A stretch of 64,000 nt of DNA from Blastomussa wellsi. Its lineage: Eukaryota; Cnidaria; Anthozoa; Scleractinia; Plerogyridae. The DNA lies in the NCBI GenBank assembly GCA_947652115.1, contig OX393573.1:3321192-3385191 (forward strand), in the 5' to 3' direction. Position numbers and translations under genes: made by a program. The notes beneath the pieces are model-generated. The model did not search any database and was not told the DNA's origin. It was given only the letters and a program-made list of their open reading frames with translations. Positions 1-10,083 of this stretch are shown piece by piece (position 1 is the first letter of the stretch; each line of letters opens with the position of its first letter).

Positions 1-3000
1 CTTACCTTGGATCTTCTGAAAGTGAATGAGGTAAGACCATGACTGTACTAGTTAGGGAAGCTGTTTTCTAATGATATCATGCATCCATCAAATATTTTTT
101 TTTTGCGTGCTGGATTGGATTAAACACACGTCACGTTATGCTGGTAAAACTGGGGAATATCCAAGAATATATCCCAAGCAATATTGCCCAGGATTTGAAT
201 GGCCACAGAAATTTCTAGTTGTTAAATAGTCTTCAGAAAGGAAGAAGGACAATAAACACAATAGCCTCCATTGGCACAGAAATATTCTCGGATATTTGTC
301 CGCAGACATTATCTGTTCCAAGACACAAACAGTTTTCCGAGAGCGAATTAGTTCCGCACCAATTACCTAATACATACGGTAAAGTACACCATCACCCCCT
401 CCATCAGGTTTCAGGATTGTATTGTTGCCCCCATATTTGGTCAAAAAAGTGGTTATCAGGCCAGGTTACAAAAATGTATGCTTATAAGGTTGATGAATAA
501 TTTGACTTGAAACTGCAAACTGGGACTATACATCTATAAACTGCATGTTTTCTGTTTTGGCTTCCACGCACTGATACTACTGTCCAAATTTTGTTACGCA
601 AAAGTAATGTTATGCCAAGTAAATTTTCTCTAACAACGGCCCAAAAAGATGCTATAATGTGCCCTGAAAAGGCTTCACTTCAAGTCATTTCCTGATGGTT
701 TATTGAGCTTACTGTATCTCCTGTTAGAAAGGAGGTGCCAGAGATGTTGCAGCCTCAGCAGGAGTCAAGTGGAAAGTAGGACAGAAATGTCAAGCTGTTT
801 GGAGTCAGGATGGCAAGTAAGTTAAACTGGGTTGTGTAACTAAATAATATAAATTTCCTGTGGCATTTTGTTTGTTGTTATACTGTTCACAGTCCCCTAT
901 TTTTCCGTGAGATCGTAGATGTCGATCATTGAGTTCGTCGGGCCGCCATCTCGGTCTTTTGATGCGAGCGAAACTGGGGAGAGTTCAAAATGCCCATGGG
1001 TGGTGGCGGTGGGGTTAATAGCGTTGGGGAGACGGGCGGAAAAAAATAGGGAGACTGTAACAGCTTCACTCTGTCTCGTGTTCGCTGCATTAGTTGCTCC
1101 AGCAACGGCAACACCTGATTGGTCGAAGGGACAATAGAGTTCATCAGAGCGTAGCAGGTTGCTGACAGCTTGAGTGACAGAAAGCCGACAGAAAGTGATA
1201 TTCATCACTTGTAATCATCATATTTCCCTGATTTGACAGCTTTTTTCTTAGGGGAGGAGATTGTTAATTGATTTGATTAACAGTGGCGTCAAAATTTGGC
1301 CGCACCCTTGAACACGAGACAGAGTGAAGCTGTTACAGTCTCCCTGTTTTTTCCACCACGCTATTAAACCCACCGCCACCACCCACAGGCGTTTTGAACT
1401 CTCCCCAGTTTCGCTCACATCAAAAGACCTAGATGGCGGCCCGTGGAACTCAACGACCTACGATCTCACGAAAAAATAGGGAATTGTGAACAGTCTAGTT
1501 GTGGAAATTTGATGGCTTTGTGGATAGGAGTGGGATGCTTTTCTTCAGGTACACTGTAGGTGCACTTCATGCATCTAGGAGTATTATCTGCTGTCCCCTT
1601 TGATGGTTTGCTAGCCCATAACAGGGTTCCTGCTCTTTTTCCAGCATCAGAATACCCATATATTCACCTAGATAGAGAGACTCACTCTGAAAGTGAAGCG
1701 TCCTGCCCAAGAACACAAGATCGTGACTCTGGCCAGGACTTGATCTAAAGTCCAGCCTGCCAACAATGTGCTCGCCATGCCTTCCTGTTCCTCTCTAAAA
1801 CATTTCAAATGCTTTTTACTTTCATTTTGGTTCCCACTTGCTACAGTTATCTGGGGTCAATATAACTGAAGTCTTCTCGAGTCTTGTTATTGGTTTGTTT
1901 TCTTGTTTTCTAGCTATTATGACGGTACTGTTGATAGCATATCCGATGACTTTACAACATGTACAGTTTCATTTGACAAGTATGGTAACACAGAAATAGT
2001 AAAGGTCAGTTGTATTATACACTGTCTTCTTTTAAAACCACTGCCAGCGGATGAAGTAATGGCTCATCCTCGGTGTAAGAACCTGTGAGACACACCAGTG
2101 ACGTAAAACAAAGAACGAACAAGATAACAATGAACCTCAAAACAATGCAGAACAGCAAAACGATAGTTACAAAACAAAGAAAAATGTCACAGGTTCTTAC
2201 ACCGAGGTAGACCCAAAATAATTGTATAAGAAGATACATAACAACTTACAGTAGTCTTTTTCAAAGCCTCCAAAAAACTCTCCTCGTATCATTACAGGGT
2301 ACTAAATTGTGCTTTCTGGTCACTAAAAAAATTGCACTGACGACCAGAATTTTTCAACTATTTCCGGCACTACTTCGCTTACATGGCCTTAAAGTGACCA
2401 TTAAAAGATGCTTGCTTATTTGAACCATGTGGCCATTTTCTGATCTGTGTGAAGAATCAAACTGTGTTAAGTTCAAATTTCTAATGCAGGGGGTTCATTA
2501 ACCAAGCAAATTGACATGCTGTGAACAAGTCTTAGCCATGACTTTGCCCGGCTGTTTTCGTCTTCTCTATGACAGTTTTACCACTCAAGTGATTTTGATG
2601 GTAAATATACATTGAAGCCGTAGTTTTTATTAATGTCATGATAATTATTAAAAACAGGTTTCGTCATTAAGAGAAAAAGACCAAGCTGGTTCAAAAAGAG
2701 CTGCTGAAACTGAGAAAGTTGCAGCTGCAGGCACATCAAAGAAATCCAGGTACTTGTAGCAGCATTGTCAATAACACATGGAATTGCACAAGCATTTTAC
2801 CATACTAAAAAACTGCAACTGTACATTTGTTTGAAGAGCTTGTCAGAAGCTTGCAGGAAGTAGATTTTTTCAGGGGGGAGGGGGTAACCAGAGAACCTGG
2901 AGTAAAACCCACAGGGAAAGGCCGAGAACCAACAACGGACTCGAGCCACATATGACACCGGATCCGGGAATCAAGCATGGAACGTTGGTGGCACCTCCTG

Positions 3001-5446
3001 CCACCTCCTGTGACCCCCAATGGGCATGTACATGTAGCAATCTCCTTTTGACGAGCCATGCAATTTAATATTTTTAGGGCAGATGAGGATGCCCTTCGAG
3101 AACAGAAAAAGAAGAAAATGTTAAAAAAGAAACAAAGAGCTAAGGTGAGGAGGTCATTTTAAAAATGTGGCATCATCTTTTAAAGTGCATCAAAGTCCAC
3201 AATACTTTTTTCTCTAAAATAAACCTTTGCAGCAGTTTCTCCTGTTTACCAAATGCTGTCTATTTATAGCATTCGAAAGTTACGAAAAACTGTGCATCAT
3301 TTGTTGCATGATCAAGTCGGGAGGGTTGTGGGTCTATTCCTGGGTAGACATCACAAACTGATTTGCATGCATGTTTACAAAGACTTGATGCGATGCAAAT
3401 CAGTTTGTGAAGTCTACCCAAAAATACCGGTAGACCCATGCCGTTCCTGACTTGGGCAGACCTTTCGATCTGGAGTCCAGCACACTACTAACAATTATGC
3501 CATCACGCCTCCCACAATGTGCATGATAACTGCATGTTATTCTCATTTTTCTAGGAAATTGAAGAGCAAAGGGAGAAAGACAAGCAAAACTGGTTGGACT
3601 TCTTCAATAATTCCAAGGTGAGATGTTTATTTGACAGAAAGAAATCAGTACAACTAACCGTTTTTTTTTTTCGTGGAAATGGTAAGTGCACCTTGTTACC
3701 TCGTTTATCCAAGCTATAACCGAAACCATTGTAGTGTCGTACTCTACGGCCACAGTACAATAAGCTAAATACATGCAGGTCATTCGCGTTTTTGTCTTCA
3801 TTATAGGGTGCTGGCTCTAGCAAATCAGGCAAGAGTTTAAAGGGTGTATCAAAAAAGAGCATATTTGCCTCCCCGGACACAATTGAAGGAAAGGTAAGTC
3901 TCGCCAGGTTTCAATTCTGTTCTATTTCCATAGAAGTTTTTTTGAATCTGAAAATGCCTCCTTCCCCTCGCTGGAAAAAGGTACAAGTAGCCTGCGTTGC
4001 AGCCGGACGTGCCACATAATAGGCTGTCTAGAGGGTCCCTATACAACCTTGCAAAGTAGAAATATTTGCAATGGCCTTTTCAGACTTCACGAATAATAAC
4101 CATTTAACCTTCATGCAAAAATCAAAGCGATTGCTATTTAGACTGTTATGCTCGGAAGGCGTAAACCCGCTGAGAGACGCTTCATCTGTTCAAAACCCAA
4201 GTACGGAGCTGGAAACCTAGACGTAATTTTACAAGAACACTCGAGCATTCAGAAATTAAGTCATGCAAAACACGGTGATTCACGAATCACATCTGATTCA
4301 ACTATTTGTTTACTGGTCATGTTTAAGTCGGAAATTATGTTCAGGTGCACCTGAAACGTTCTTAAAATTGGGAATCACGTATCGCGAAAACATAAACGCT
4401 TAAATCACGTTTCACGGGAAAATAAATAGTTGCAGTCACGCTTCACGTAAAAAGGTACACGACTTTGTATCGGGTACCCTCAATTTATGCGGGCTCTGCG
4501 AGAGTGAATAGTCTGTCTAAGAACACAACGTAGTGTCCCCAGCTGACAGAGCTTGAAAGCATCAAGTCACCAAGCCCTGCTGTATTCATGGCGTTGTTTT
4601 CTTGAGCAAGGCATTCGACTTACAATTGCCTCTATGAACTCAGTAGTATAGATGGAAGGGAAAAATTGCTGGCTCAGGGGGTGGGGGGATGAGAAGAGGA
4701 CACTGTGATGGACTAGCACTCCTTCCAGGTTGAGTAGCCGTACCCCTAGTTACTTCATTCTTCGACAACAATAACAACAACAGCAACAATCTTTATTTGG
4801 CTCACAACATTATAATTACAGAGCCGGAAACGGGGTTTGACTCTTACAATGTAGGCTTGTTATGTGGCTAGTCATAGCCATATGCAAACTGGCCTTACTT
4901 TACAAATTTAATTAGTTCAAACGTAAAACACAAACACAACACAAATTAATCTTCTGCGCATGCGTCGGGAGCAAATCGCTTTGTTCTAGGAACTGTAAAG
5001 ATAGTACCACAAGGCGGGTATGGTGTTTACTGAAACATATATATTCCTTTTGATGTTCAAGGAGCAGTAGTGCAGATACCAGCGTTTTACGTGGTACAGT
5101 GCACACAGGTTCCTACTAGCCCCCCACCCCCTCCTCAAGACTAATTAATTAATTAATTAATTGATATTAATTAATTAAACAAACATTAAAATTTACACAT
5201 TAGCGCCATAGTTCCTTAATGTGTTAGAAGAGGACAGCCCACAACACATCATCCCAGCAGTGCACTCTGTACTAAAAAGCCTAGAAAGATAAAATCAACC
5301 AACAAGACTTTGAAAATCTCAAACCGATAGGTGGGAGACAACTTCACGTTTGCCTTTCTTTTTAGGTCGGCGTTGGAACGTGTGGCACTGGAGGTCAACC
5401 CATGACGCAATTCACACAACCGGATAAACTTGTTTATAAGAGATGA
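1..5446 (+). CDS. SMNDC1: SMNDC1 / SPF30 splicing factor (5' partial)
   Basis: Survival-motor-neuron-domain protein 1, a nuclear factor that joins U2 snRNP to the tri-snRNP; its Tudor domain binds dimethyl-arginine (family knowledge). Exons seen: 1-30, 728-816, 1914-2004, 2658-2749, 3078-3144, 3555-3617, 3807-3893, 5366-5446, all GT-AG and in phase, giving 199 residues before TGA. The human protein is about 238 aa, so only the N-terminal start is outside the window. Exon 1 ends in LDLLKVNE, like the family's N-terminal helix. The Tudor core runs KVGQKCQAVWSQDG, then YYDGTVDSISDDFTTC and FDKYGNTEIVK. A basic KKKKMLKKKQRAK-type linker follows, and then the conserved tail SIFASPDTIEGKVGVGTCG. 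Introns carry several repeats, listed separately. Confidence 0.94.
883..1494. mobile_element. Fold-back MITE in SMNDC1 intron
   Basis: About 190-bp terminal inverted repeats face each other: the left arm starts ACTGTTCACAG and continues through a GTGAGATCGTAG block to about 1105; the right arm starts near 1310 and ends TTGTGAACAGT. The arms match over nearly all their length with scattered differences. The loop of about 200 bp has no coding capacity, so this is a non-autonomous element. I could not define a convincing target-site duplication. Confidence 0.75.
1558..1782 (-). mobile_element. tRNA-derived SINE copy
   Basis: Read on the minus strand it starts GGCATGGCGAGCAC, has an A-box-like head, a GCTGGACTTTAGATC segment and GTGTTCTTGGGCAGGAC. 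It ends in a body aligning with the intact copies at 40348-40630 and 63140-63412 (CTAGCAAACCATCAA matching CTAGCATCCCATCCA). It is diverged but nearly full length. Confidence 0.7.
2068..2207. repeat. Short inverted repeat, 21-bp arms
   Basis: CCTCGGTGTAAGAACCTGTGA at 2068-2088 is repeated inverted at 2187-2207, enclosing about 98 bp of A-rich DNA. It sits in a SMNDC1 intron and is probably a small MITE remnant. Confidence 0.6.
3181..3455. mobile_element. Fold-back family F1, copy 1
   Basis: Shares its left part (AATAAACCTTTGCA, GCATTCGAAAGTTACGA, TTGTTGCATGATCAAGTC) with copies at 13086-13290 and 16101-16396. An internal palindrome pairs the two CAAATCAGTTTGTG/CACAAACTGATTTG blocks near 3350 and 3400. 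No coding capacity is visible. Confidence 0.65.
3445..3514 (-). mobile_element. SINE tRNA-head fragment
   Basis: On the minus strand it reads GGGAGGCGTGATGGCATAAT, then TGTGCTGGACTCCAGATCGA. This is the tRNA-like head of the SINE family found intact at 40348-40630; the body is missing. Confidence 0.6.
4200..4485 (+). repeat. TCACG-rich diverged repeat, copy 1
   Basis: The words CACG, ATCACG and TTCACG recur at irregular spacing (GATTCACGAATCACATC, GGAATCACGTATCGC, AATCACGTTTCACGGG, AGTCACGCTTCACG). The same pattern recurs at 48680-48935. It looks like a decayed minisatellite-like element and has no reading frame. Confidence 0.5.
4500..4760 (+). mobile_element. Degenerate SINE body
   Basis: Segments resembling the SINE body are in order: TTCTTGAGCAAGGCATTCGA, then GTGATGGACTAGCACTCC-TTCCAG matching the family's GATGGACTAGCATCCCATCC. 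The tRNA head is not recognisable. Confidence 0.5.
4765..4860 (-). mobile_element. Possible LINE 3' tail with (GTT)n
   Basis: An AACAACAATAACAACAACAG run followed by TCTTTATTTGGC reads on the minus strand as AATAAAGA plus a GTT-rich tail, a pattern typical of LINE 3' ends. No reverse-transcriptase codons are visible here. Confidence 0.35.
5142..5178. repeat. (AATT)n simple repeat
   Basis: Tandem TTAA/AATT tetranucleotide run in the last SMNDC1 intron. A similar shorter run is at 14001-14025. Confidence 0.8.
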
Positions 5447-5621
5447 TGACATCCCGTGTTTGTTACGCAATCAAGACCAGGCACACCTGTATAGAACGTT
5501 TTAAGCATGCAAAGTTCTTGCGCAAGATCAGTGTAAAATCAAGCATGCTCGTGATGGGAATGTACGAGTTGGTCGTCGATGGATTTTTTGATTTAAGGCC
5601 CGATTCTCCCAACTCGTATGT

Positions 5622-5627
5622 AATAAA
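5622..5627 (+). promoter_or_regulatory. Candidate SMNDC1 poly(A) signal
   Basis: AATAAA lies 176 bases after the SMNDC1 stop. It is the first canonical hexamer in that 3' region, but no transcript evidence is available. Confidence 0.5.
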
Positions 5628-5759
5628 TGTATAGAAGCAGTTTAGAAGAATTTGGATTTTCTAACCATGGTGGGCCACACCAACGCCTATCCGAAACCGG
5701 AAGCCGCTATGAAAAGCCTCAGAACCTAGAGTGCCAAGATCCTCTTCTGATTTCCAACC

Positions 5760-5930
5760 GAATCTTAAAGGAACTACGTCACGACAGTTCGAGTTATTTC
5801 TTCGGCAAGCTAAATTATCCTAAAAATGATAGTTTACTAAGGAAGAAAAATACTAAACCAACTGATACTAAACCAAAAAGGAACAAGGATGGCTGAGGAT
5901 GGAGAAGATTGAAACGGATTGGAAATGACG
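5760..5930 (+). repeat. Dispersed repeat F5, copy 1
   Basis: Shares GATAGTTTACTAAGGAAGAA, GATACTAAACCAAAAAGGAA and CAAGGATGGCTGAGGATGG with copies at 8630-8735 (+), 9215-9400 (-) and 33900-34110 (-). It lies between the SMNDC1 3' end and the cGLR pseudogene. The rest of 5447-6259 shows no gene. Confidence 0.7.
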
Positions 5931-6259
5931 ATTTGCACGAACGATGACGTTGCTCCTTTAACAGAGTTTTTACTTTTAAGCTTTTTTCATGTAAACGGAG
6001 AATTGGATGTAACATAAGTGAACCTTTCTCGAACCATTAATTCCAAATAAAACATATGGATGTTGTTAATTGCGATAAAATGCGAGATTCGAATTCCAAA
6101 CCAGAAAAATGACACCCTGTCAAGGAAAAGTAAAACTAAGGAAGGTATGAACGGGTCAACATTCACACAGCTCAATCCAAATCTAACTCTGGTATTGTGA
6201 TGTAATCAAGTTTACGTTTCAATATTTCCCTAGCGTGTAAAATTATGTGGCTAACATAA

Positions 6260-7924
6260 TCAACGACAGCGGTTTTTATGTAGTTCTCGGGGACCTTGAA
6301 GACGGGCAAGTCCTTTGTCGCTACCTTCGTTCATTGTGACATCAGCAATGCCTTGAAAGAAACCTGACGCACTGAAACCACGACAAACTGCTTTGTGAAG
6401 ATTTGGCAAAGTTGGATTATCATCTTCAATGTAGCAATTAACAAGATCTTCCAGCCGCTCGAAAGCAATTTGATGAAGAGTAATTTGCTCGACTTTATGT
6501 TCGGACTGGCCAGTATTGTGCTCCAGTTCGAATTTCCTTTTCTTTTCGCAAGTTCTGATGTAAAACTTGTGAGCCAACAAGTTTAGTTCCCCTTGAAGAA
6601 AGGTCAGCAACTTTTTAATTAAATCCTCCACCAAACTCCTTATTTGGACCAACCTCCTGTAGGCATTTTCACTGAGCACTGCAGTATTGAGGTCAGTGAA
6701 CTCATTCCAAAACCAGCTAGTCTTGCGAGAGTTGGGGACGTTACCAATATTCACAAACACTTTATTCCAGACAGCAGTCGGATTCTTTCCAGCAATAAGG
6801 CCCGAGATCATGTAATCCAGTAAATCAATCATTTCAAAAACCCTGATCTGCTGTTTACTCTCCCTGGCGTCCTGTGGAGTGAACTCCAATTCCAGGCCCT
6901 TTATCCGATTCAGCATCTCTTCCACCAAACACAGGCGCAATTTGTTCTCATGATCGCGCACGGTCAGCAGATTGTGTCCTGGTATGAAGAAGCTCGGGAT
7001 TTCTTCTCGTATCACTCCTTGCCAAACCAACTCTAGCACGTGAACTATCCTTTGCGACCAGTAGGCCTTCTGCCAGAGATACGTTCCGTTGTGAATAGTT
7101 CAGAGAGAAGGGCGGTCTTGAACATGTACGACGGAACCAAAGATGGATCCCATCCTAATCTCTGTGACATGCCATCTCTCAACACTTTCAGAACTCGGTA
7201 GCATAGGAGATGACATCAGAATTTCTTTTTCGGCCATGGAAAACGAGACGCGCCTACTGTCAAATCCAGCCGGTACGACGTGAAATCCACACTTCTGAAC
7301 GATCTGATCCATTTCCTGTGGGGACTTTGCCAACTTAACTGGAAGCTTGGAAATATGACAATCCAAAGCCAGTGTCAAGTGCACGCCGATCATCAAATTT
7401 CTGCAACTATTACCGCCTTTCCAATTAATGTAAAGTGTTGTTGCTGGACCGTGAGTTTCTGCGTACATCACACCAGACGTATTTTCTTGGCCCTCGCTGT
7501 TTCACAGTAGTTCAGAAAAAACGGGCCACCACGTTTCGTCAAACAAGTTTGGATTCACTCGTGCGATGGCCAGTCCTTCAGGCACTTCGACGTCACTAAG
7601 AGATGCACTGACAAGCTTCTTGAAGTAACGGGAGAGCAAATTTGGGTTAAAGAATCCCTCGTCATCGTTGAATTCTTTCCATCCTTGTTCGCCAAGTACG
7701 AGCTTCGTGTAGCCTTCTCCTTTGTCACAGGAATGAAATGTTGGTTTGTCCGTGAGCGAGTCAATTCTGGTCATGAAGTCGAACTCGTCTGGCTCGCGAA
7801 CTTTCGCTCCCTCATATTAAAACGCTTCCGCTAGTTGCTCGAGTTTCTCTCTTATCAATTCGGCTTCCCCTTCCTCTTTAAACCTTGCTTTCGTCTCGAT
7901 GTGCTCCACAATTTCAGACACCAT
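6260..7924 (-). pseudogene. cGAS-like receptor (Mab-21 fold) pseudogene
   Basis: One 555-codon frame from ATG (7922-7924) to the stop at 6260-6262, intronless, broken by in-frame TAA (7817-7819), TGA (7502-7504) and TGA (7100-7102) with no frameshift. The first part carries the nucleotidyltransferase signature YEGAKVREPDEFDFM, where Glu and Asp of EFD are the first two metal-binding residues of cGAS/Mab-21 enzymes (family knowledge). The strand with the third acid reads MIGVHLTLALD: His (codon 7379-7381) sits where VDL is expected. The later SRRVSFSMAEKEIL resembles the family's WRLSFS.aEk segment. The C-terminal 260 residues are helical with Lys/Glu-rich stretches. Active members make cyclic dinucleotides for STING. 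This copy looks dead and non-catalytic. A divergent Mab-21-like protein is the alternative; assignment to the superfamily is firm. Confidence 0.82.
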
Positions 7925-8629
7925 GAAACAGTTGCAAACTACTTTCCTTTGCAGTCATTCAATTTTATTTGGCTTTCGAATTCGTGGAAGTAATTAGCAT
8001 ACTTTGGCACCGTTGTTTCTTGGAATATATTGAAATCACATTCAAACCTGGCAACCTAAGCCACGATTGTACGTGATGAGCCAGAGGAACTTCCCACTTT
8101 CTTAACCTATAACCTAAGAGATAGTGACTGTTCGCTTGCCATCCCCCAGCCCCGCACGAACTATTGAAAAAGAAGTCTTTCCTACAGCGGAGCTGTACTG
8201 TGGAATAACCGCCCCGTTCTCATTCCTTTTACTCGCGGCTCCCTCCCCTTCCTTTGTGACCGCTGGCTATTTGTTTTATTTGCTGCAAAAAATTAGTGTT
8301 ACGAAATTGTCCCCGATTTTCCCCGCCCTCCGCCGCCTTGGGAATCCCCCTTCGCCCCCTGATCTCGCGCTCTTCCGCCTCCAACGTCCCCCACCCTCCT
8401 CAAACTACTTCACATCCCTTTTTCAGCCCCCACACGCCTATGGATAAAGCTGGTATCCTTTCACTTTACAGGATAGAGGCTCGCCTGAAAATGCAGCAAC
8501 ACCGGTCATGTTTAGGTGAAAATGTTTCGTCTTGTAAACCATACGCATTTACAGGGCTTGTGTTTCGAAGACAAAATAAACTAGGCGGTTTATAACTTAA
8601 TACTTTTTTAATGAACCAAATTGTCCTTA
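7925..8629. other. Spacer, no gene seen
   Basis: Upstream of the cGLR pseudogene. It contains a C-rich stretch (8290-8445) whose open frames have no recognisable domain or start context. Nothing else is supported. Confidence 0.5.
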
Positions 8630-9400
8630 AAATGTAGGAAAACTGATAGTTTACTGAAGAAGGAACACAGCAAAGAGGTGATACTAAACCAAAAAGGAAC
8701 AAGGATGGTTAAGGATAGACAAGATTGCAATTGAGACGGTTCACAATCTACGGATTTGAAAAATTTCGACTAAATTTTTCAAAATGCACAAACTGTAACG
8801 AATCTCCTTTAAATCTCGCAATCCTGGTGAGGACTCCACCGGAAGGACATAACAAAACACTAATCCTTTTGTCTATATCAAGAGCTCTCATTAGATAGTC
8901 ATAAAAATCTAGCATTCACGATTTGAGTGTCTGCTGTAATAGGCCATTTCCGAGTTCCCTTTTCTCTCAGTTTCAAAACGAGTCTAAGTGCGAAACTATT
9001 CATAAAACAACATTTTCATAAGAATGGTTTCGCACTAAGACTCGTTTTGACTCCAAGGCAAAAGAGAACTCGGAAATGGCCTATTATAATAGTTTACAAG
9101 GAAAGGAAAACACCCAAGAGGAAACGACAAGCTGGAGCAAGGATGGCTTGGAACGATGAACGAAAGGAACGGAATGATTGTCAGGATGTTCGTGCACTTT
9201 TAAAAATTTAATCGTCATATCCAATCCATTTCAGTCTTCTCCATCCTCAGCCATCCTTGTTCCTTTTTGGTTTAGTATCACTCCTTTGGTGTTTTTCGTC
9301 CTTGGCAAACCATTGTTTTTTAGGTTTCCTAAAATTTAAGGGTAATTTAGGTTGCTGAAGAAATAACTCAAAATATTGTGACATAGCTCCTTTACAAGAG
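8630..9400. mobile_element. F5 repeats flanking fold-back F3 (composite)
   Basis: F5 copies face each other (8630-8735 plus, 9215-9400 minus), with a weaker plus copy near 9085-9165. Between them, 8936-9089 is a palindrome whose arms are GGCCATTTCCGAGTTCCC / GAACTCGGAAATGGCC and AAACGAGTCTTAGTGCGAAAC-like blocks. The same fold-back recurs at 16695-16866. No transposase frame is present. Confidence 0.65.
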
Positions 9401-10083
9401 AATACTTGGATATGTTGTCATCATGCATACGTAAAAATGATCAGTGTATCCACTGTTAAATCATGAACAAGATTCTATCAAAATGGTTAAAATTACTATA
9501 ATCAAAGATAATTTCTAAGCGGTTAAAATTCTTGTCCTCTCTATTATACGGGTATGCGTGTCTCTCTATGGTCTTTGGCCTAACATAATTTGGTGCAGAA
9601 AGATTTTAACCAAGTCACTGTCAGAGTTCATTTGATTTTCATTCCACAACACTAACAGACAAAAAGAACCAGCTTCTTGCATAGATAATTATATACCGGT
9701 ATTTCTAGTTTTCAAATCAGAAGTAAATAGTTTTTATCTTCATTTGTATATTTATGTAGCCCATATTTAAATGTAATTTAAATCCTGACTCATCCCCAGT
9801 CCCCCCTTATGAGAAAATTGTACGATGCAAGGGATGATGGGAAGTAGACTGTTTTAACAGTCCTGTAATTTATTTTCTTGCATTTTTATTCCATTGTTAA
9901 TATAAATGCACAAAATAAATCGCAAGACAACTGGGTGCCAGTACAAGACTGGAGGGTTGACAGCTAGGAGGGGGAGGGGGGTTAGTGTTTAAAAATAGAG
10001 AGGGTGTGAACACTAGATTCGTTCCAGTGTGCAACAGTTTTTCCTTGCAAGAGACAGCTGGGATGGAGTCAGGTGTCAGCTGT

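Noticed and set aside
3551..3880. 109-aa minus-strand frame
   Set aside because: Antisense shadow of two SMNDC1 exons.
8124..8595. Pro/Ser-rich plus-strand frames
   Set aside because: C-rich low complexity gives open frames by composition; no domain or splice support.
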